Part shown: positions 8,203-16,331 of the stretch, piece by piece | Numbering within the stretch: the first letter of the stretch is position 1 | How the letters are laid out: every line of letters begins with the position of its first letter | DNA from: Elusimicrobiota bacterium | GTDB taxonomy: Bacteria; Elusimicrobiota; Elusimicrobia; UBA1565; UBA9628 | DNA: 35,582 nucleotides | Direction: 5' to 3' | Assembly: GCA_003452935.1 (NCBI GenBank) | Contig: DMMY01000024.1 | Location: 1 to 35,582 of the forward strand | Position numbers and translations under genes: made by a program | The notes under the pieces: generated by a model | Seen by the model: the letters and a program-made list of their open reading frames with translations, nothing else | Database searches by the model: none | What the model was told of the DNA's origin: nothing

Positions 8203-8880
8203 ATGCCCCGCATTCTGATCGTTGAGGATGACGGCGATCTCCAGCAGATCCTGAGCCTGGCTTTCAACCGGGAAGGCTTCGAGACCCACTATGCCTTCAA
8301 CGGCAAGGAAGGCTACGATAAGGTCCTCTCTCTGCAGCCGGATCTTATCCTGCTCGACCTCATGCTGCCCGTACTCAACGGCGTGGAAGTGATCAAGCTC
8401 GTCACCTCGAACACCTTGGTGCGCGACATCCCCATCGTGGTCATGACCGCGCACAGCGACAAGGCCGACATGCTCGAACAGTCCATCCGCGCGCACGGCG
8501 TGCGCGAGTACGTGCGCAAGCCCTTCGAGATCAAGGGCCTTATCAGCCTGGCGCGCCGCCTCATCGCCCAGTATCCCCGGGCTCCCCTGCCCCAGGCCGA
8601 GGTGGCCAAGGGCGAGGTGCGCCTCGATACGCGCTTCCGCACGGTCTGGATCAACGGCCAGAGAGTCGCCTCGCTGCCTCCCACCCGCGCCGAGGTGCTC
8701 AAGATGCTCCTGGAGGCGAAAGGTCCGGTGAAGCGCGAGAAGATCATGGCCGCGGTCTGGGGCCCGGGCGAGCACGTCAGCGCCTTGGAGAAGACCATCC
8801 AGCGGCTGCGCGAGGACCTGGGCGCCGACGGCAGCCGCCGCATCCAGACCACGGCCGAGGGCTACGAGCTCATCGGTTGA
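8203..8880 (+). CDS. OmpR/PhoB-type response regulator
   Basis: A 225-residue two-domain regulator. The receiver domain (1-120) has the acidic pair D9/D10, phospho-acceptor D52 in LILLDLMLP, the switch Thr in VVMTAHSD and the conserved Lys in VRKPFEI. The C-terminal winged helix (about 135-225) includes PPTRAEVLKMLLEAKGPVKREKIMAAVWG and ALEKTIQRLREDLG, and ends with the usual beta-hairpin (IQTTAEGYELIG). No kinase gene is adjacent, so it is an orphan; the nearest kinase (15380-16249) is 6.5 kb away. Its promoter sits at 8168-8196 and a terminator follows at 8914-8943. Confidence 0.92.
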   Translation: MPRILIVEDDGDLQQILSLAFNREGFETHYAFNGKEGYDKVLSLQPDLILLDLMLPVLNGVEVIKLVTSNTLVRDIPIVVMTAHSDKADMLEQSIRAHGVREYVRKPFEIKGLISLARRLIAQYPRAPLPQAEVAKGEVRLDTRFRTVWINGQRVASLPPTRAEVLKMLLEAKGPVKREKIMAAVWGPGEHVSALEKTIQRLREDLGADGSRRIQTTAEGYELIG

Positions 8881-8913
8881 GCGAGTCAGTTCGCTTATCG
8901 GCGCGGCTCTAAT

Positions 8914-8943
8914 CCCGAGGTTTCGCCGCGAAAGCGGGTTTTT
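8914..8943 (+). terminator. Rho-independent terminator after the response regulator
   Basis: The outer arms CCCG and CGGG enclose a perfect inner stem TTTCGC/GCGAAA with a small bulge, followed by TTTTT. It ends the plus-strand transcript; on the minus strand no T-run follows, so it is not obviously bidirectional. Confidence 0.75.
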
Positions 8944-8967
8944 GTCATAAAGGCTAGGTTGAAAATT

Positions 8968-9657
8968 TTACCCATGCGAGGGGTCAGGACGTATCGTAAA
9001 CGGCGAGATCGAATTTCTTGAGTACATCAAATACTTTCCCGGAGACCCTCCCGCGAGGTCCTTATACCATTGGCAAATCAGCGAATCTTTATTAATGAGC
9101 CGACAGCCTATATAGCCGGACACATAAGCAAACAGCCATTGATTTTCGTCACGCTCGCAGCCTTCGTAGCTATGGTACTTGCAGAGCTCCCGGCCCTCGA
9201 TAATCCTGCATTTTGCGTCAAAAGGGTAAGATTGGACAACACGCACATCATTGACGCCTTGCTCATCCATTACGAAATCCAGGTCTTTGCGAATTCGACT
9301 GGAGGTTGGCGACTTGACGCTTCCGGGATATTTAATGCCTCCCTCGATTCTCGGCATATCAACGGTCCGCGCCAATTTCCATCCGCCGATGAAATCCGAT
9401 GCCCTTATAAATCGAGGGCCGATCTTGGTTAGTTCGTAGGCTTGTTTGCTGGTCCAGGCGGACTTCTCGTCGCCGGCGGTTCTTGCCGCAACAGCCCGGA
9501 ATTGCGGAACTTTTACGGTAGAATCTCGTGACGCGTCCAGGCCGGCGCTTGCCGCCAGCTTCTCAGCCGAAGGCATCTGGGCGCCGATCACGGCAGGAAT
9601 CCCGATCTGAATCGACAGAACGGCTAGAGCGACTGCCAGGATATTCGTGCGTGTCAT
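8968..9657 (-). CDS. Secreted protein of unknown function
   Basis: A 229-residue protein with a strong Shine-Dalgarno (GGGAGGAG, 6 nt before ATG) and a signal peptide (MTRTNILAVALAVLSIQIGI to about residue 26, PAVIGA). The mature part has a basic-acidic N-terminal third, then a region with five Cys (KCRIIEGRELCKYHSYEGCE, GCRLI, ICQW). This suggests disulfides in the periplasm or outside the cell. Base composition is noticeably less GC-rich than the neighbours, which may mean recent acquisition. No family is recognised. It converges on the response regulator gene and is separated from it by a terminator. Confidence 0.75.
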   Translation of the reverse strand: MTRTNILAVALAVLSIQIGIPAVIGAQMPSAEKLAASAGLDASRDSTVKVPQFRAVAARTAGDEKSAWTSKQAYELTKIGPRFIRASDFIGGWKLARTVDMPRIEGGIKYPGSVKSPTSSRIRKDLDFVMDEQGVNDVRVVQSYPFDAKCRIIEGRELCKYHSYEGCERDENQWLFAYVSGYIGCRLINKDSLICQWYKDLAGGSPGKYLMYSRNSISPFTIRPDPSHG

Positions 9658-9679
9658 GAATTTCTCCTCCCTGCCGGTC

Positions 9680-9685
9680 TATAAT
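9680..9685 (+). promoter_or_regulatory. Consensus TATAAT in the gap before a very short ORF
   Basis: A perfect TATAAT on the plus strand in the region upstream of the secreted-protein gene. It is followed 3 and 9 nt later by two in-frame ATGs of a short ORF. The same bases lie close to where the minus-strand gene's own -10 (TTATAG-like) would be, so the match may simply reflect that promoter. Confidence 0.25.
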
Positions 9686-9694
9686 GACATGGTA

Positions 9695-9766
9695 ATGCGA
9701 CAGCGCGAGGAGCGCATGGGGCGAAGGTCCTATTTGCGGGAGGCTATAGACCTAGCGCAGTATTGA
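9695..9766 (+). CDS. Candidate 23-residue leaderless small protein
   Basis: The frame reads MRQREERMGRRSYLREAIDL then AQY and stops at 9764-9766. An extra in-frame ATG is at 9689. A TATAAT at 9680-9685 lies 9 nt upstream of this ATG. The peptide is highly charged and could form an amphipathic helix. There is no Shine-Dalgarno and no homologue known to me; chance is a real possibility. It occupies most of the otherwise empty gap 9658-9807. Confidence 0.15.
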   Translation: MRQREERMGRRSYLREAIDLAQY

Positions 9767-9807
9767 GATGTCCCGCCGGAGAAACGGGCGTCGGTTGAGC
9801 GCGCGGC

Positions 9808-10842
9808 TCAGTGAATGGGCGCCGAGCCGGAGTGATGGCCGGTTGTCAGGACGCCGTGGCGGAGCTCCTCGAGCGTTTGCGGCGTCTGGATGAGGCGCAG
9901 CTCCTCCTGGATATAATGCAGCAGGGCCGGCCCCAGGATGATTCCCGGCACCCCCATGATGCGCTCTCCCACGAGGATCACGAGCAGGGTCTGCCACATG
10001 GGGGCGTTGATTCGTGAGCCCACGATGCGGCTGTTGAGGAAGTACTCGCCTTTGTGGATGACGATGAGAAACCCCAGCGCGAAGACCGCGTGGCGCGGGG
10101 AGATGGTCAGGGCCGTGCCCACGATGATGGTGTTGGAGAGGATGTTTCCGACGATGGGCAGGATGCCCAATAGAAAGGTCGCCGTCACGAGGAATGGTTT
10201 GTGCGGGAATTGCATCAGGGAAAGGAAGACGGCCGTCAGGAGGGTGTTGACGGCGGCGATGCCGATCTGGGCGCCGAAGACCTTCTCGAAACTGAATAGG
10301 AAGTTGCGCAGGCGGGCGTCGACTTCCCGGCGCACGCAATCGAGGAGGTTCGGCTCAAAGCGCTGCTCCGGGGTGCTGAAAAAGCAGAGGATTGCGACGA
10401 AAATAGCGATGACGACGTGAAAGAAGCCCAGGGTGAGAAAGCCGCTGGCCTTGGTGATGATCTCGGCGTTGTCCTTGATCTCCTTGATGACGACCTCGCG
10501 CAGCTCGTAGACGTTGTCAAAGGGAAGGTCGATTCCGTAGGATTCGGAGAGCGCGATGAGCTTGGGGATGGCCGTGGCCGCGATCTGGGGCAAAGTCGAG
10601 ATGGTTTGCCGGACGAAGCGGACGAACATCACCGAGACGAGCGTGGCGGCCATGAGGAAGACGAGCAGGGCCAGCCAGCGCGACAGATCGGGGCTCAGCT
10701 TGCGGATGAAGAGCCGGTAGGTCAGGTCCAGGATCATGAAGGAAAAAAGGCCGGCCAGGATGACCGGACCCAGGCGCAGCCAGACCGCCGCGGCCAAGAA
10801 TACGGCCATTAGGGCGTAAGAGACTTTCTTGACTCCCGTCAT
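9808..10842 (-). CDS. AI-2E family transporter (PerM/TqsA-like)
   Basis: A 344-residue polytopic inner-membrane protein. Two helices come early (SYALMAVFLAAAVWLRLGPVI and LAGLFSFMILDLTYRLF), one at LALLVFLMAATLVSVMFV, then a soluble stretch. At least four more helices follow, including GFFHVVIAIFVAILCFF, IGIAAVNTLLTAVFLSLM and FLVTATFLLGILPIVGNI. LGILPIVGNILSNTIIV and IMGVPGIILGPALLHYI match conserved blocks of PF01594 (AI-2E transporter). Members range from autoinducer-2 exporters to Na+/H+ antiporters, so the substrate is not predicted. A TATCCT hexamer 7 nt before the ATG may be a leaderless -10. Confidence 0.88.
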   Translation of the reverse strand: MTGVKKVSYALMAVFLAAAVWLRLGPVILAGLFSFMILDLTYRLFIRKLSPDLSRWLALLVFLMAATLVSVMFVRFVRQTISTLPQIAATAIPKLIALSESYGIDLPFDNVYELREVVIKEIKDNAEIITKASGFLTLGFFHVVIAIFVAILCFFSTPEQRFEPNLLDCVRREVDARLRNFLFSFEKVFGAQIGIAAVNTLLTAVFLSLMQFPHKPFLVTATFLLGILPIVGNILSNTIIVGTALTISPRHAVFALGFLIVIHKGEYFLNSRIVGSRINAPMWQTLLVILVGERIMGVPGIILGPALLHYIQEELRLIQTPQTLEELRHGVLTTGHHSGSAPIH

Positions 10843-10849
10843 AATGGAG

Positions 10850-10855
10850 AGGATA
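10850..10855 (-). promoter_or_regulatory. Possible -10 hexamer of AI-2E transporter gene
   Basis: On the minus strand TATCCT (four of six to consensus) is followed by CTCCATT and the ATG. This is weak on its own; it is listed because the 6-9 nt spacing recurs at other starts in the window. Confidence 0.25.
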
Positions 10856-10883
10856 GCAATTTCGCCTCTGGACCTGCAGGCTG

Positions 10884-12047
10884 TTATTCTTCGCGGCCGG
10901 ACGCTTTAGGCGAGGCATAGCCCCCGAAGAGCCCTTGAAAGACTCTCCAGCCCCGCGATCTCATCCAGCCCGGATAAAGGGAATCGTACCAGGTGCATTT
11001 TACGCACACGCCGGGGAAATCCCCGCGCTCGTGGCGCGCCAGCAAATCCTTGAGCTTCGGCCCGGAAAGGATATCGGCCAGGCGCTCTTGACGCAGGTCT
11101 CCGATGATCAAGGTGGCCTCGCAGTCCCGGCAGGTGCAGGCGTTGACGCGGCCGTCGGCGAGCACCGCGGGCCCGGTGATCAGGCGATGGCAGGGGCCTC
11201 GGCGGGCGCGGACCTCCTTGGGCGTCAGCCCCGCTTTTTTGAGGTCCTCGGCCGTTATCTTTCCCCCCCAATTGTCGAAATCCTCGTTGGCGTCGATCAG
11301 GACGATTCCGGCGTCGCGCAGCCGGCAAAGATGGTCCCATAGCTCGCCCTTCGCGTTGCCCCGGGGGGCGCGTATGTTGATTTGCAGGTGAAGCTTCGAG
11401 GCCAGACGCTGCTTCGTTTCCGCCAGGTGTTTGATGTTGGCGGCGGCCTCGTGGAACTTGTCTACGCCCATGATATTGAGGTAGGTCCGCGGGTCGAAGC
11501 CGCCCAAGGAGCAGAATATCCACAGCCTCTCGCCGTAGGACGCCAGGCGTTGGGCGTATTCCGGCTTCATGAGGATGGCGTTGGTGTAGAAATGGAATCG
11601 TCTGACGCGCGGCTGGGCGTTGAGGAAGTCGAGCCGCTCGAAAAGATGGCCGTCGACGAACGGCTCTCCGACGATCGGGGTCAGGTCGATCTCGACGGGT
11701 CCCCGGGCCGCGTCCAGGAACTGGGTCACGGCGTCGCGGAACAATTCCATGGGCATGACGGCCTTGGCCCGCGTGGTTTGGCCGTAGGCGCAGAACACGC
11801 AGCGGGCGTTGCAGATATTGGTGACCTCGATGAACAGGGCGTTGGGCCAGGCTCCGAATGGATGCAGCCGGTTGGCCAGCATCGAGCGCATCAAGGCGTA
11901 GTTGAGCAGAACGCGTCCCCATTCGCGCGCCTTGGAGACGCGGGCGCGGGCCGGTTCGGGCAGCGCCGCGCGCCAAAAAAATTTGGCCCAACTCATCATC
12001 GTGTGCATCGTCAAGCGAGTCTTAAAATATTTAACCATATATGCCAT
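10884..12047 (-). CDS. Radical SAM protein with SPASM-like C-terminal Cys cluster
   Basis: The radical SAM motif is CNARCVFC (C79, C83, C86 from this start), coordinating the 4Fe-4S cluster that cleaves S-adenosylmethionine. DLTPIVGEPFVDG and HFYTNAI are typical core strands. The C-terminal Cys set (PCHRL, NACTCRDC, GVCVKC) with IGDLRQERLADIL is SPASM-like and would hold extra Fe-S clusters. The product is unknown; such proteins modify peptides, sugars or cofactors. The start is uncertain: ATGs at 12047 and 12038 are both possible and no Shine-Dalgarno is seen. The N-terminus (about 1-60) is basic and precedes the SAM barrel. It is divergent from a GT9 gene 15 nt away, which hints at a shared role in surface glycan synthesis. 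Confidence 0.85.
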   Translation of the reverse strand: MAYMVKYFKTRLTMHTMMSWAKFFWRAALPEPARARVSKAREWGRVLLNYALMRSMLANRLHPFGAWPNALFIEVTNICNARCVFCAYGQTTRAKAVMPMELFRDAVTQFLDAARGPVEIDLTPIVGEPFVDGHLFERLDFLNAQPRVRRFHFYTNAILMKPEYAQRLASYGERLWIFCSLGGFDPRTYLNIMGVDKFHEAAANIKHLAETKQRLASKLHLQINIRAPRGNAKGELWDHLCRLRDAGIVLIDANEDFDNWGGKITAEDLKKAGLTPKEVRARRGPCHRLITGPAVLADGRVNACTCRDCEATLIIGDLRQERLADILSGPKLKDLLARHERGDFPGVCVKCTWYDSLYPGWMRSRGWRVFQGLFGGYASPKASGREE

Positions 12048-12049
12048 GA

Positions 12050-12055
12050 TATAAT
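12050..12055 (+). promoter_or_regulatory. Consensus -10 box of the GT9 gene, leaderless type
   Basis: TATAAT followed by seven bases (TATTCTT) and the ATG at 12063. No Shine-Dalgarno lies between. The AT-rich segment 12022-12060 separates two divergent starts and probably serves both, since ATATAATTAT is nearly symmetric. Confidence 0.45.
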
Positions 12056-12062
12056 TATTCTT

Positions 12063-13277
12063 ATGAAAGCCACTGCCCGGGCCTTGTCCTTGCTGGAGAC
12101 GGGCCGCATTTTTATCGGGCAACGGCTAGGGCCGAAAACCCTTCCCGCCGTCTCTCCGCGGCGCATTCTCATCCTGGGCTACGCCGCCATCGGCGACTGC
12201 ATCTTCTTCCTGCCGGTCCTGGAGGAATTGCGGCGGCGATGGCCGGACGCGAAAATCACCTGGCTGGCCGACTGCCGGCCCTTGATCGACGAACTGGTCC
12301 CGGCCACGGGTCTCGTCGACGAAATTTGGTACAGGGATTGGGAGAATCCGGACCCGCGCGGCGCCGCGGACATCCAGCGGCGCATCCGGGAAGGAAACTT
12401 TGACCTCGCGCTGCTGAGCCTTTCTTCCCCCATGCACGACTTCCAGGGGGCGATCCGGGACATCCCCTTGCGGGTCGGCCATTGCCGCGCCTTTGGAGAC
12501 TTCCCCCCCGGCTGGTCGGGCCCGCGCCGAGCCTGGTGGAGCCTGCGCCGGGGCATGGTCACCGGAGAACTCGCCCGCCGCGCCGTCCTCAACCGGAAAG
12601 CCTGGATAGCGCCAGGCTCCGAGCACGCGGTGTGGCGCAATCTGCGGCTATTGGAGGCGCTGGGCATCCCGAAGCCGGAACCAGCCAGGCCCCGCCTGCC
12701 GGCGCGCCCCGCGGATTTGTCGGGCCTGGATCCTGCCAAGAAGAGGATCGCCGTGCACCTGGGACCCCCGGGAAATCAATATTTCAAGATGTGGCGTCCC
12801 GAGCGTTTCGGCCGCCTCTGCGCTCTTCTTTCCGAGGCCGTGTCCGCGGAATTCGTCATCGTGGGGGCCGCGGACGAGTCAGCCAGCCTGGAAGCCGCGC
12901 GCCGCGCCTGCGCCCCGCTGCGCCTTCATTCCCGGCTCGGCAAGTGCTCATTGCTCGAGACCTTCGGGCTCTTGGCGAACTGCGATTTGTTCATCGGAAA
13001 TGACACGGGATTGGCCAAGGCCGCCATGGCCTTGGGCATCCCGACCGTGACCGTTTACGGGCCCACGGATCCCGCGGAACTGGGCATTCTCTGGGAGCCG
13101 GACAAGCACCTGGAGGTCCGCACCGGCATCTCCTGCAGCCCCTGCATCCGCCTGGGAATGGCCAAGGCCGCCGACCTGGACTACTCCAATTGCGGCCATC
13201 ACGATTGCCTGGAGAAACTTGCGCCCGAGACCGTGTTCGCGGCCATTCAGGCAAAATATCTGCGGTGCCTGACGTGA
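12063..13277 (+). CDS. Glycosyltransferase family 9 (heptosyltransferase-like)
   Basis: A 404-residue GT-B enzyme. The N-terminal domain begins with RRILILGYAAIGDCIFFLPVLEELRRRWPDAKITWLA, the typical GT9 opening. The C-terminal nucleotide-sugar site is FIGNDTGLAKAAMALGIPTVTVYGPTDP. GT9 enzymes add heptose or similar sugars to lipopolysaccharide core on the cytoplasmic face of the inner membrane, using ADP-heptose. A Cys-rich tail (ISCSPCIRLGMAK, NCGHHDCLEKL) resembles the conserved C-terminal Cys block of heptosyltransferases. The ATG at 12063 is preferred over a much longer open frame that overlaps the divergent radical SAM gene. The last codons and TGA are provided by repeat B2. Confidence 0.9.
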   Translation: MKATARALSLLETGRIFIGQRLGPKTLPAVSPRRILILGYAAIGDCIFFLPVLEELRRRWPDAKITWLADCRPLIDELVPATGLVDEIWYRDWENPDPRGAADIQRRIREGNFDLALLSLSSPMHDFQGAIRDIPLRVGHCRAFGDFPPGWSGPRRAWWSLRRGMVTGELARRAVLNRKAWIAPGSEHAVWRNLRLLEALGIPKPEPARPRLPARPADLSGLDPAKKRIAVHLGPPGNQYFKMWRPERFGRLCALLSEAVSAEFVIVGAADESASLEAARRACAPLRLHSRLGKCSLLETFGLLANCDLFIGNDTGLAKAAMALGIPTVTVYGPTDPAELGILWEPDKHLEVRTGISCSPCIRLGMAKAADLDYSNCGHHDCLEKLAPETVFAAIQAKYLRCLT

Positions 13278-13320
13278 ACTTCCGGAACTTGTCCGCGGTG
13301 GGGGCGGACAGGTTCACGTC
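13265..13320 (+). repeat. Interspersed repeat family B, copy B2, with hairpin
   Basis: The 25-nt B unit (13265-13289, one mismatch to B1) is followed by sequence that folds back on it. GACGTGAAC (13271-13279) pairs with GTTCACGTC (13312-13320), and TGTCCGC (13290-13296) with GCGGACA (13304-13310). The unit TTCCGGAACT is left as a bulge. The stop codon of the GT9 gene lies in the first arm. Confidence 0.75.
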
Positions 13321-13335
13321 AGATCCCGCTTCTAT

Positions 13336-13590
13336 TTAGGGCCGCGCCAGGGCCAACTGCAGCCCGACCGGCGGATGGCCCAACAGGGCGCGCAAGGACC
13401 AAGGGCTTGGGTCTGATGCCGGCGCCGATTGGCCGCAACCGGATACGAAGCAGAACGTGAGACGGCCGTTGCGGCCGTGCTTGCGCCGCAAAGCATCGAG
13501 CTGGTCGCCGGAGTCCACGACTTGTTGGGCGCGGTCCAAAACGACCCAGGTGTCCTGGTAGGTTCGCTCAAGCTGGAAAATAGCTGGCAT
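13336..13590 (-). CDS. Small protein of unknown function (84 aa)
   Basis: The start is the ATG complementary to 13588-13590, 7 nt after a good Shine-Dalgarno (GGAGGA, complement of 13598-13603). An in-frame TTG six codons earlier would begin inside that site. The N-terminal half (MPAIFQLERTYQDTWVVLDR then AQQVVDSGDQLDALRRKHGR) has the strand-strand-helix pattern of short proteins whose core reads W-V-x-x-D-x-x-x-x-V-V-x-x-G-x-x-x-x-x-L. The second half is low-complexity, Pro/Ser-rich and may be poorly ordered. Convergent with the GT9 gene across repeat B2; divergent from the protease gene. No function is assigned. Confidence 0.6.
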   Translation of the reverse strand: MPAIFQLERTYQDTWVVLDRAQQVVDSGDQLDALRRKHGRNGRLTFCFVSGCGQSAPASDPSPWSLRALLGHPPVGLQLALARP

Positions 13591-13770
13591 CTTGTTGTCC
13601 TCCAAATGGCCTTAGGTTGCGCGGCATGCCATTTTTTACCAAAGGCGTGTTTCGAACTTGTTAAACCGGAGAGATTTGTTTTGGGCCTAATCCGGCCTGG
13701 GTCCAATGGCTTTGCTTCCTTGCCCCAGGGGCTCAGTCCCATTTATCGGGCCAAATGTTAATCTCATGAC

Positions 13771-15372
13771 GTGGAGGCAAAATTTTTTTCGCGCGGCCGC
13801 AAGATTTTAAGCGCGTTCCTCGCGGCGGCGCTTATAGCCTTGACGCCCGGTTTGGGCTGTTACGAAGCCGTCGCCGCCGTCATCCTGAGGCGCGGCGGCT
13901 TCGCGGCCCATGTCGTTGTCCCCGGCCCGATCCGCGTCGCGGTCCTGGGCGATGTATCCGGGCAACTCGGCCTTGCCAAGCCCGGCTTGCTGGCCTTGCC
14001 GGTCCATCGGGTTGCGCGCGTCAGCCAAGCCGGGAGCGCCTCGGTCGTCCGGCTCGAGGATAGTCCGGCCGTTTCCGCGGTCAAGGCCGCCGTCGATCAT
14101 CAGGCCCTCGCCCAAGTCCTTCCCGTCGGTCCCGCGCAAGACGACGTCCTCGCTTTCGTCCATGCGCTGGCCGCGCCCGGCAACGAGCGGCAGGAGTTGT
14201 TAAGCCGCGCCTTTGAGAACGGCGCGGCTGGATTTCCGGGCATGGACCTCTCGCTCCAGGAAAAGGGCACTTCCCATCCTTATGATGAAGCGACGCTGCG
14301 CTGGAAGATTTCTTTGGGAAAGCCCGGCAACCGCGCGTGGAAGGACCGCATAAGAATAAGTCTTCATGGAATCCAGTCCTGCGCCGTTGGCGGGGCTCGC
14401 AGCGCGCCCGCGGGCCTCAAGGCCATGCTTGCTTTGGTGACCTTGCACGAGGCGGCCGATCCGCCCATCTTGAGCGTTCTGGCGGCAACGGCCGTTCTCC
14501 TGCCTTTTCCGCTGATCGGATCCTTCGCCTTCCATGAGTTGGGTCATTTTCTGGCTTATCGGCTGCTGGGGGCTCGAGCGAACGTCCGATTTTACGAGTC
14601 GTCGGACGACTCTTTCGGCGGCTACGTTCAGGCCGCGACGTCGGCGCGGCAGGCATCCGCGCTCACTCAAGTCTTCGTCTCGTTGAGCGGTCCTGCCTTC
14701 GGGTGGATATACCGCGCCGGCCTTCTCGCGGCCGGCCTCGCCGCCGGCTCCTCCGGACTTATCCCCCTTACGGCGTATCTGTCCATTCTCGGCATGTTCG
14801 AGCTGCACAAGGCGTTCATGTCGACCTACTCCGATTATGCCAAGGCCGCGGAATATTTCAGGATGATGCGGGATTCCGGGACCTGGAATATCCTCTTAAA
14901 TCCGGCGCCGCGTGAGGAGTTGGAGCGCGTTGCCCGATCCTACAATGCCACTCCGCAAGGAACCATGAGCCGGGCTCTTCAATTGTTGGACTTCGCGAGC
15001 GAGAATTCCGATAAAGGGCGTCTGATCGTCTCCAACCCGGGACAAGACGATCTGCGTATCAAGCTGCCGGAGAGCAAGCCCGGGCGCAAGGCTGGGCGGA
15101 CGCATGGCGCGGGCAGACTCGTGCTTCGTTTTGGCCGGATAGACGACGATATCGGCATGGTGGTGGACGGATCTCTTCTCGGATGCCTGAAAGCCGCGCG
15201 AGCGCGGCTTGGAATTTCGACCGGGGCGGCCATCCGCCTCGCTCTGGGCTTGCTCGACGGCGTGCGGCCCCGGCTTCGCGATGACGGCACTATCCTGATC
15301 CGCGGACGCAAGGCAACGCCCGTGAGCATCAAGCTCTGGAGCGGCCCGCGCAGGCCGCCGACGACGCGCTAG
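13771..15372 (+). CDS. Membrane zinc metalloprotease-like protein (HELGH, M50-like)
   Basis: A 533-residue protein. Start is GTG: an in-frame TAA lies at 13759-13761 and no ATG occurs early. The N-terminus has a signal sequence (KILSAFLAAALIALTPGLGC, then YEAVAA). Residues about 235-275 form a hydrophobic helix containing HELGH (255-259), a zinc-protease motif within the membrane as in M50 (site-2 protease) enzymes. SLSGPAFGWIY follows, and YSDYAKAAEYF (D355) sits where M50 enzymes have their third ligand (usually DG). The C-terminal 130 residues look like a separate alpha/beta domain. The substrate is unknown. The first 230 residues match nothing I recognise. A GTTAAT hexamer 8 nt upstream of GTG may be a -10. 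Confidence 0.65.
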   Translation: MEAKFFSRGRKILSAFLAAALIALTPGLGCYEAVAAVILRRGGFAAHVVVPGPIRVAVLGDVSGQLGLAKPGLLALPVHRVARVSQAGSASVVRLEDSPAVSAVKAAVDHQALAQVLPVGPAQDDVLAFVHALAAPGNERQELLSRAFENGAAGFPGMDLSLQEKGTSHPYDEATLRWKISLGKPGNRAWKDRIRISLHGIQSCAVGGARSAPAGLKAMLALVTLHEAADPPILSVLAATAVLLPFPLIGSFAFHELGHFLAYRLLGARANVRFYESSDDSFGGYVQAATSARQASALTQVFVSLSGPAFGWIYRAGLLAAGLAAGSSGLIPLTAYLSILGMFELHKAFMSTYSDYAKAAEYFRMMRDSGTWNILLNPAPREELERVARSYNATPQGTMSRALQLLDFASENSDKGRLIVSNPGQDDLRIKLPESKPGRKAGRTHGAGRLVLRFGRIDDDIGMVVDGSLLGCLKAARARLGISTGAAIRLALGLLDGVRPRLRDDGTILIRGRKATPVSIKLWSGPRRPPTTR

Positions 15373-15379
15373 CCCCCGG

Positions 15380-16249
15380 TTAGGCGAACATGGCCAGGAC
15401 GGCGTTGACGCGGCGGTAGACCTCCACCAGGAGGCCGTGATACTCGATGGGCTTGGGGTAAGGGTCGAAACTTTTGGACATGTCCTCGCTGGCCGCGGGG
15501 ATGGTGAAGTAGAAGCTCGCGCCCGCCCCTTTCCAGCTTTCGGCCCAGATGCGGCCGCCGTGAAGCTCGACCATGACGCGCGCCAGGCACAGGCCGAGGC
15601 CGGTGCCGACGCTCTTCTTGGGAGCGCTGTTGGCGGATTGCTCGAACATGTCGAAGATCTTGTCCAGGTCCTCGACCGCGATGCCGCAGCCCGTGTCCTT
15701 GATCCGGAAGACCAGCGTGCCCGCGTGCTCGAGGCGGCCCGCCTTGACCGAGACCTCGACCTTGCCGCGCGCCGGCGTGAATTTGACGGCGTTGGATATG
15801 AGATTGGTCAGCACCTGCACGATGCGCCGTTCCTCGGCCGATATCCGGGGCAGGCCCTCCTCTATCTCCTTGACCAGCCTGACGCCCTTGGAAAGGGCCA
15901 AGGCCTGCATGGAGCCGACCGCCTCCGTGATAAGCATCCGCGCCTCGCAGGGTTGCTTCATGACGAGCATCTTTCCGGCTTTGATCTTGGCGTAATCCAT
16001 GATATCGTTGATCAGCCCTTCGAGGCGCGCGGTATTCTTGAGGGCCATGTCCAGCGTCTGGTATTCGTCCGCCTCCAGCTTGCGGGATATCTGTTCTTGG
16101 AGTATCTCCAGGCCCAGACGGATGGCCGTCACGGGCGCGCGCAGCTCATGCGTGAGATAGGAAGCCTGGACCTGCGCCTTGCCTTGATCCGGGTCCGGAG
16201 GAGCCTCGGGCCGGCGCGTCGCCAGATCTTCCCATTTGTTGGCCTTCAT
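15380..16249 (-). CDS. Soluble sensor histidine kinase (HisKA-HATPase only)
   Basis: A 289-residue cytoplasmic kinase with no membrane segment and no input domain. The H-box is YLTHELRAPVTAIR with phospho-acceptor H34. The N-box is NLISNAVKFTP, G1 is DTGCGI and G2 is GTGLGLCLA. A tail of about 35 residues follows (SEDMSKSFDPYPKPIEYHGL onward) and may be a partner contact. With only 30 residues before the H-box, sensing must come from a partner or from cell state. It is divergent from the ECF sigma operon and ends 7 nt from the convergent protease gene. No regulator gene is adjacent; the orphan regulator at 8203-8880 is one possible partner, by inference only. Confidence 0.9.
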   Translation of the reverse strand: MKANKWEDLATRRPEAPPDPDQGKAQVQASYLTHELRAPVTAIRLGLEILQEQISRKLEADEYQTLDMALKNTARLEGLINDIMDYAKIKAGKMLVMKQPCEARMLITEAVGSMQALALSKGVRLVKEIEEGLPRISAEERRIVQVLTNLISNAVKFTPARGKVEVSVKAGRLEHAGTLVFRIKDTGCGIAVEDLDKIFDMFEQSANSAPKKSVGTGLGLCLARVMVELHGGRIWAESWKGAGASFYFTIPAASEDMSKSFDPYPKPIEYHGLLVEVYRRVNAVLAMFA

Positions 16250-16331
16250 ATCCTTATTGTGATGGCGCGCTGTTACGTCCCGATTTCGACTCTGTTGCGG
16301 AATTGTTACAATCGGCCGGGCGGCCCATCAT

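Noticed and set aside
6724..8775. A 683-codon minus-strand frame
   Set aside because: It crosses three plus-strand genes with recognised domains and has no family motifs of its own.
11382..12062. A long N-terminal extension of the GT9 gene
   Set aside because: It overlaps the divergent radical SAM gene and lacks family similarity; ATG 12063 has a -10 box directly upstream.
13265..13320. The B2 hairpin as an intrinsic terminator of the GT9 gene
   Set aside because: No T-run follows the stem on either strand, and the stem contains a large bulge.
13771..13875. A lipoprotein signal in the HELGH protease leader (GLGC)
   Set aside because: The -3 position is Gly rather than Leu or a similar residue, so the lipobox is poor; a normal signal peptide or TM anchor is as likely.
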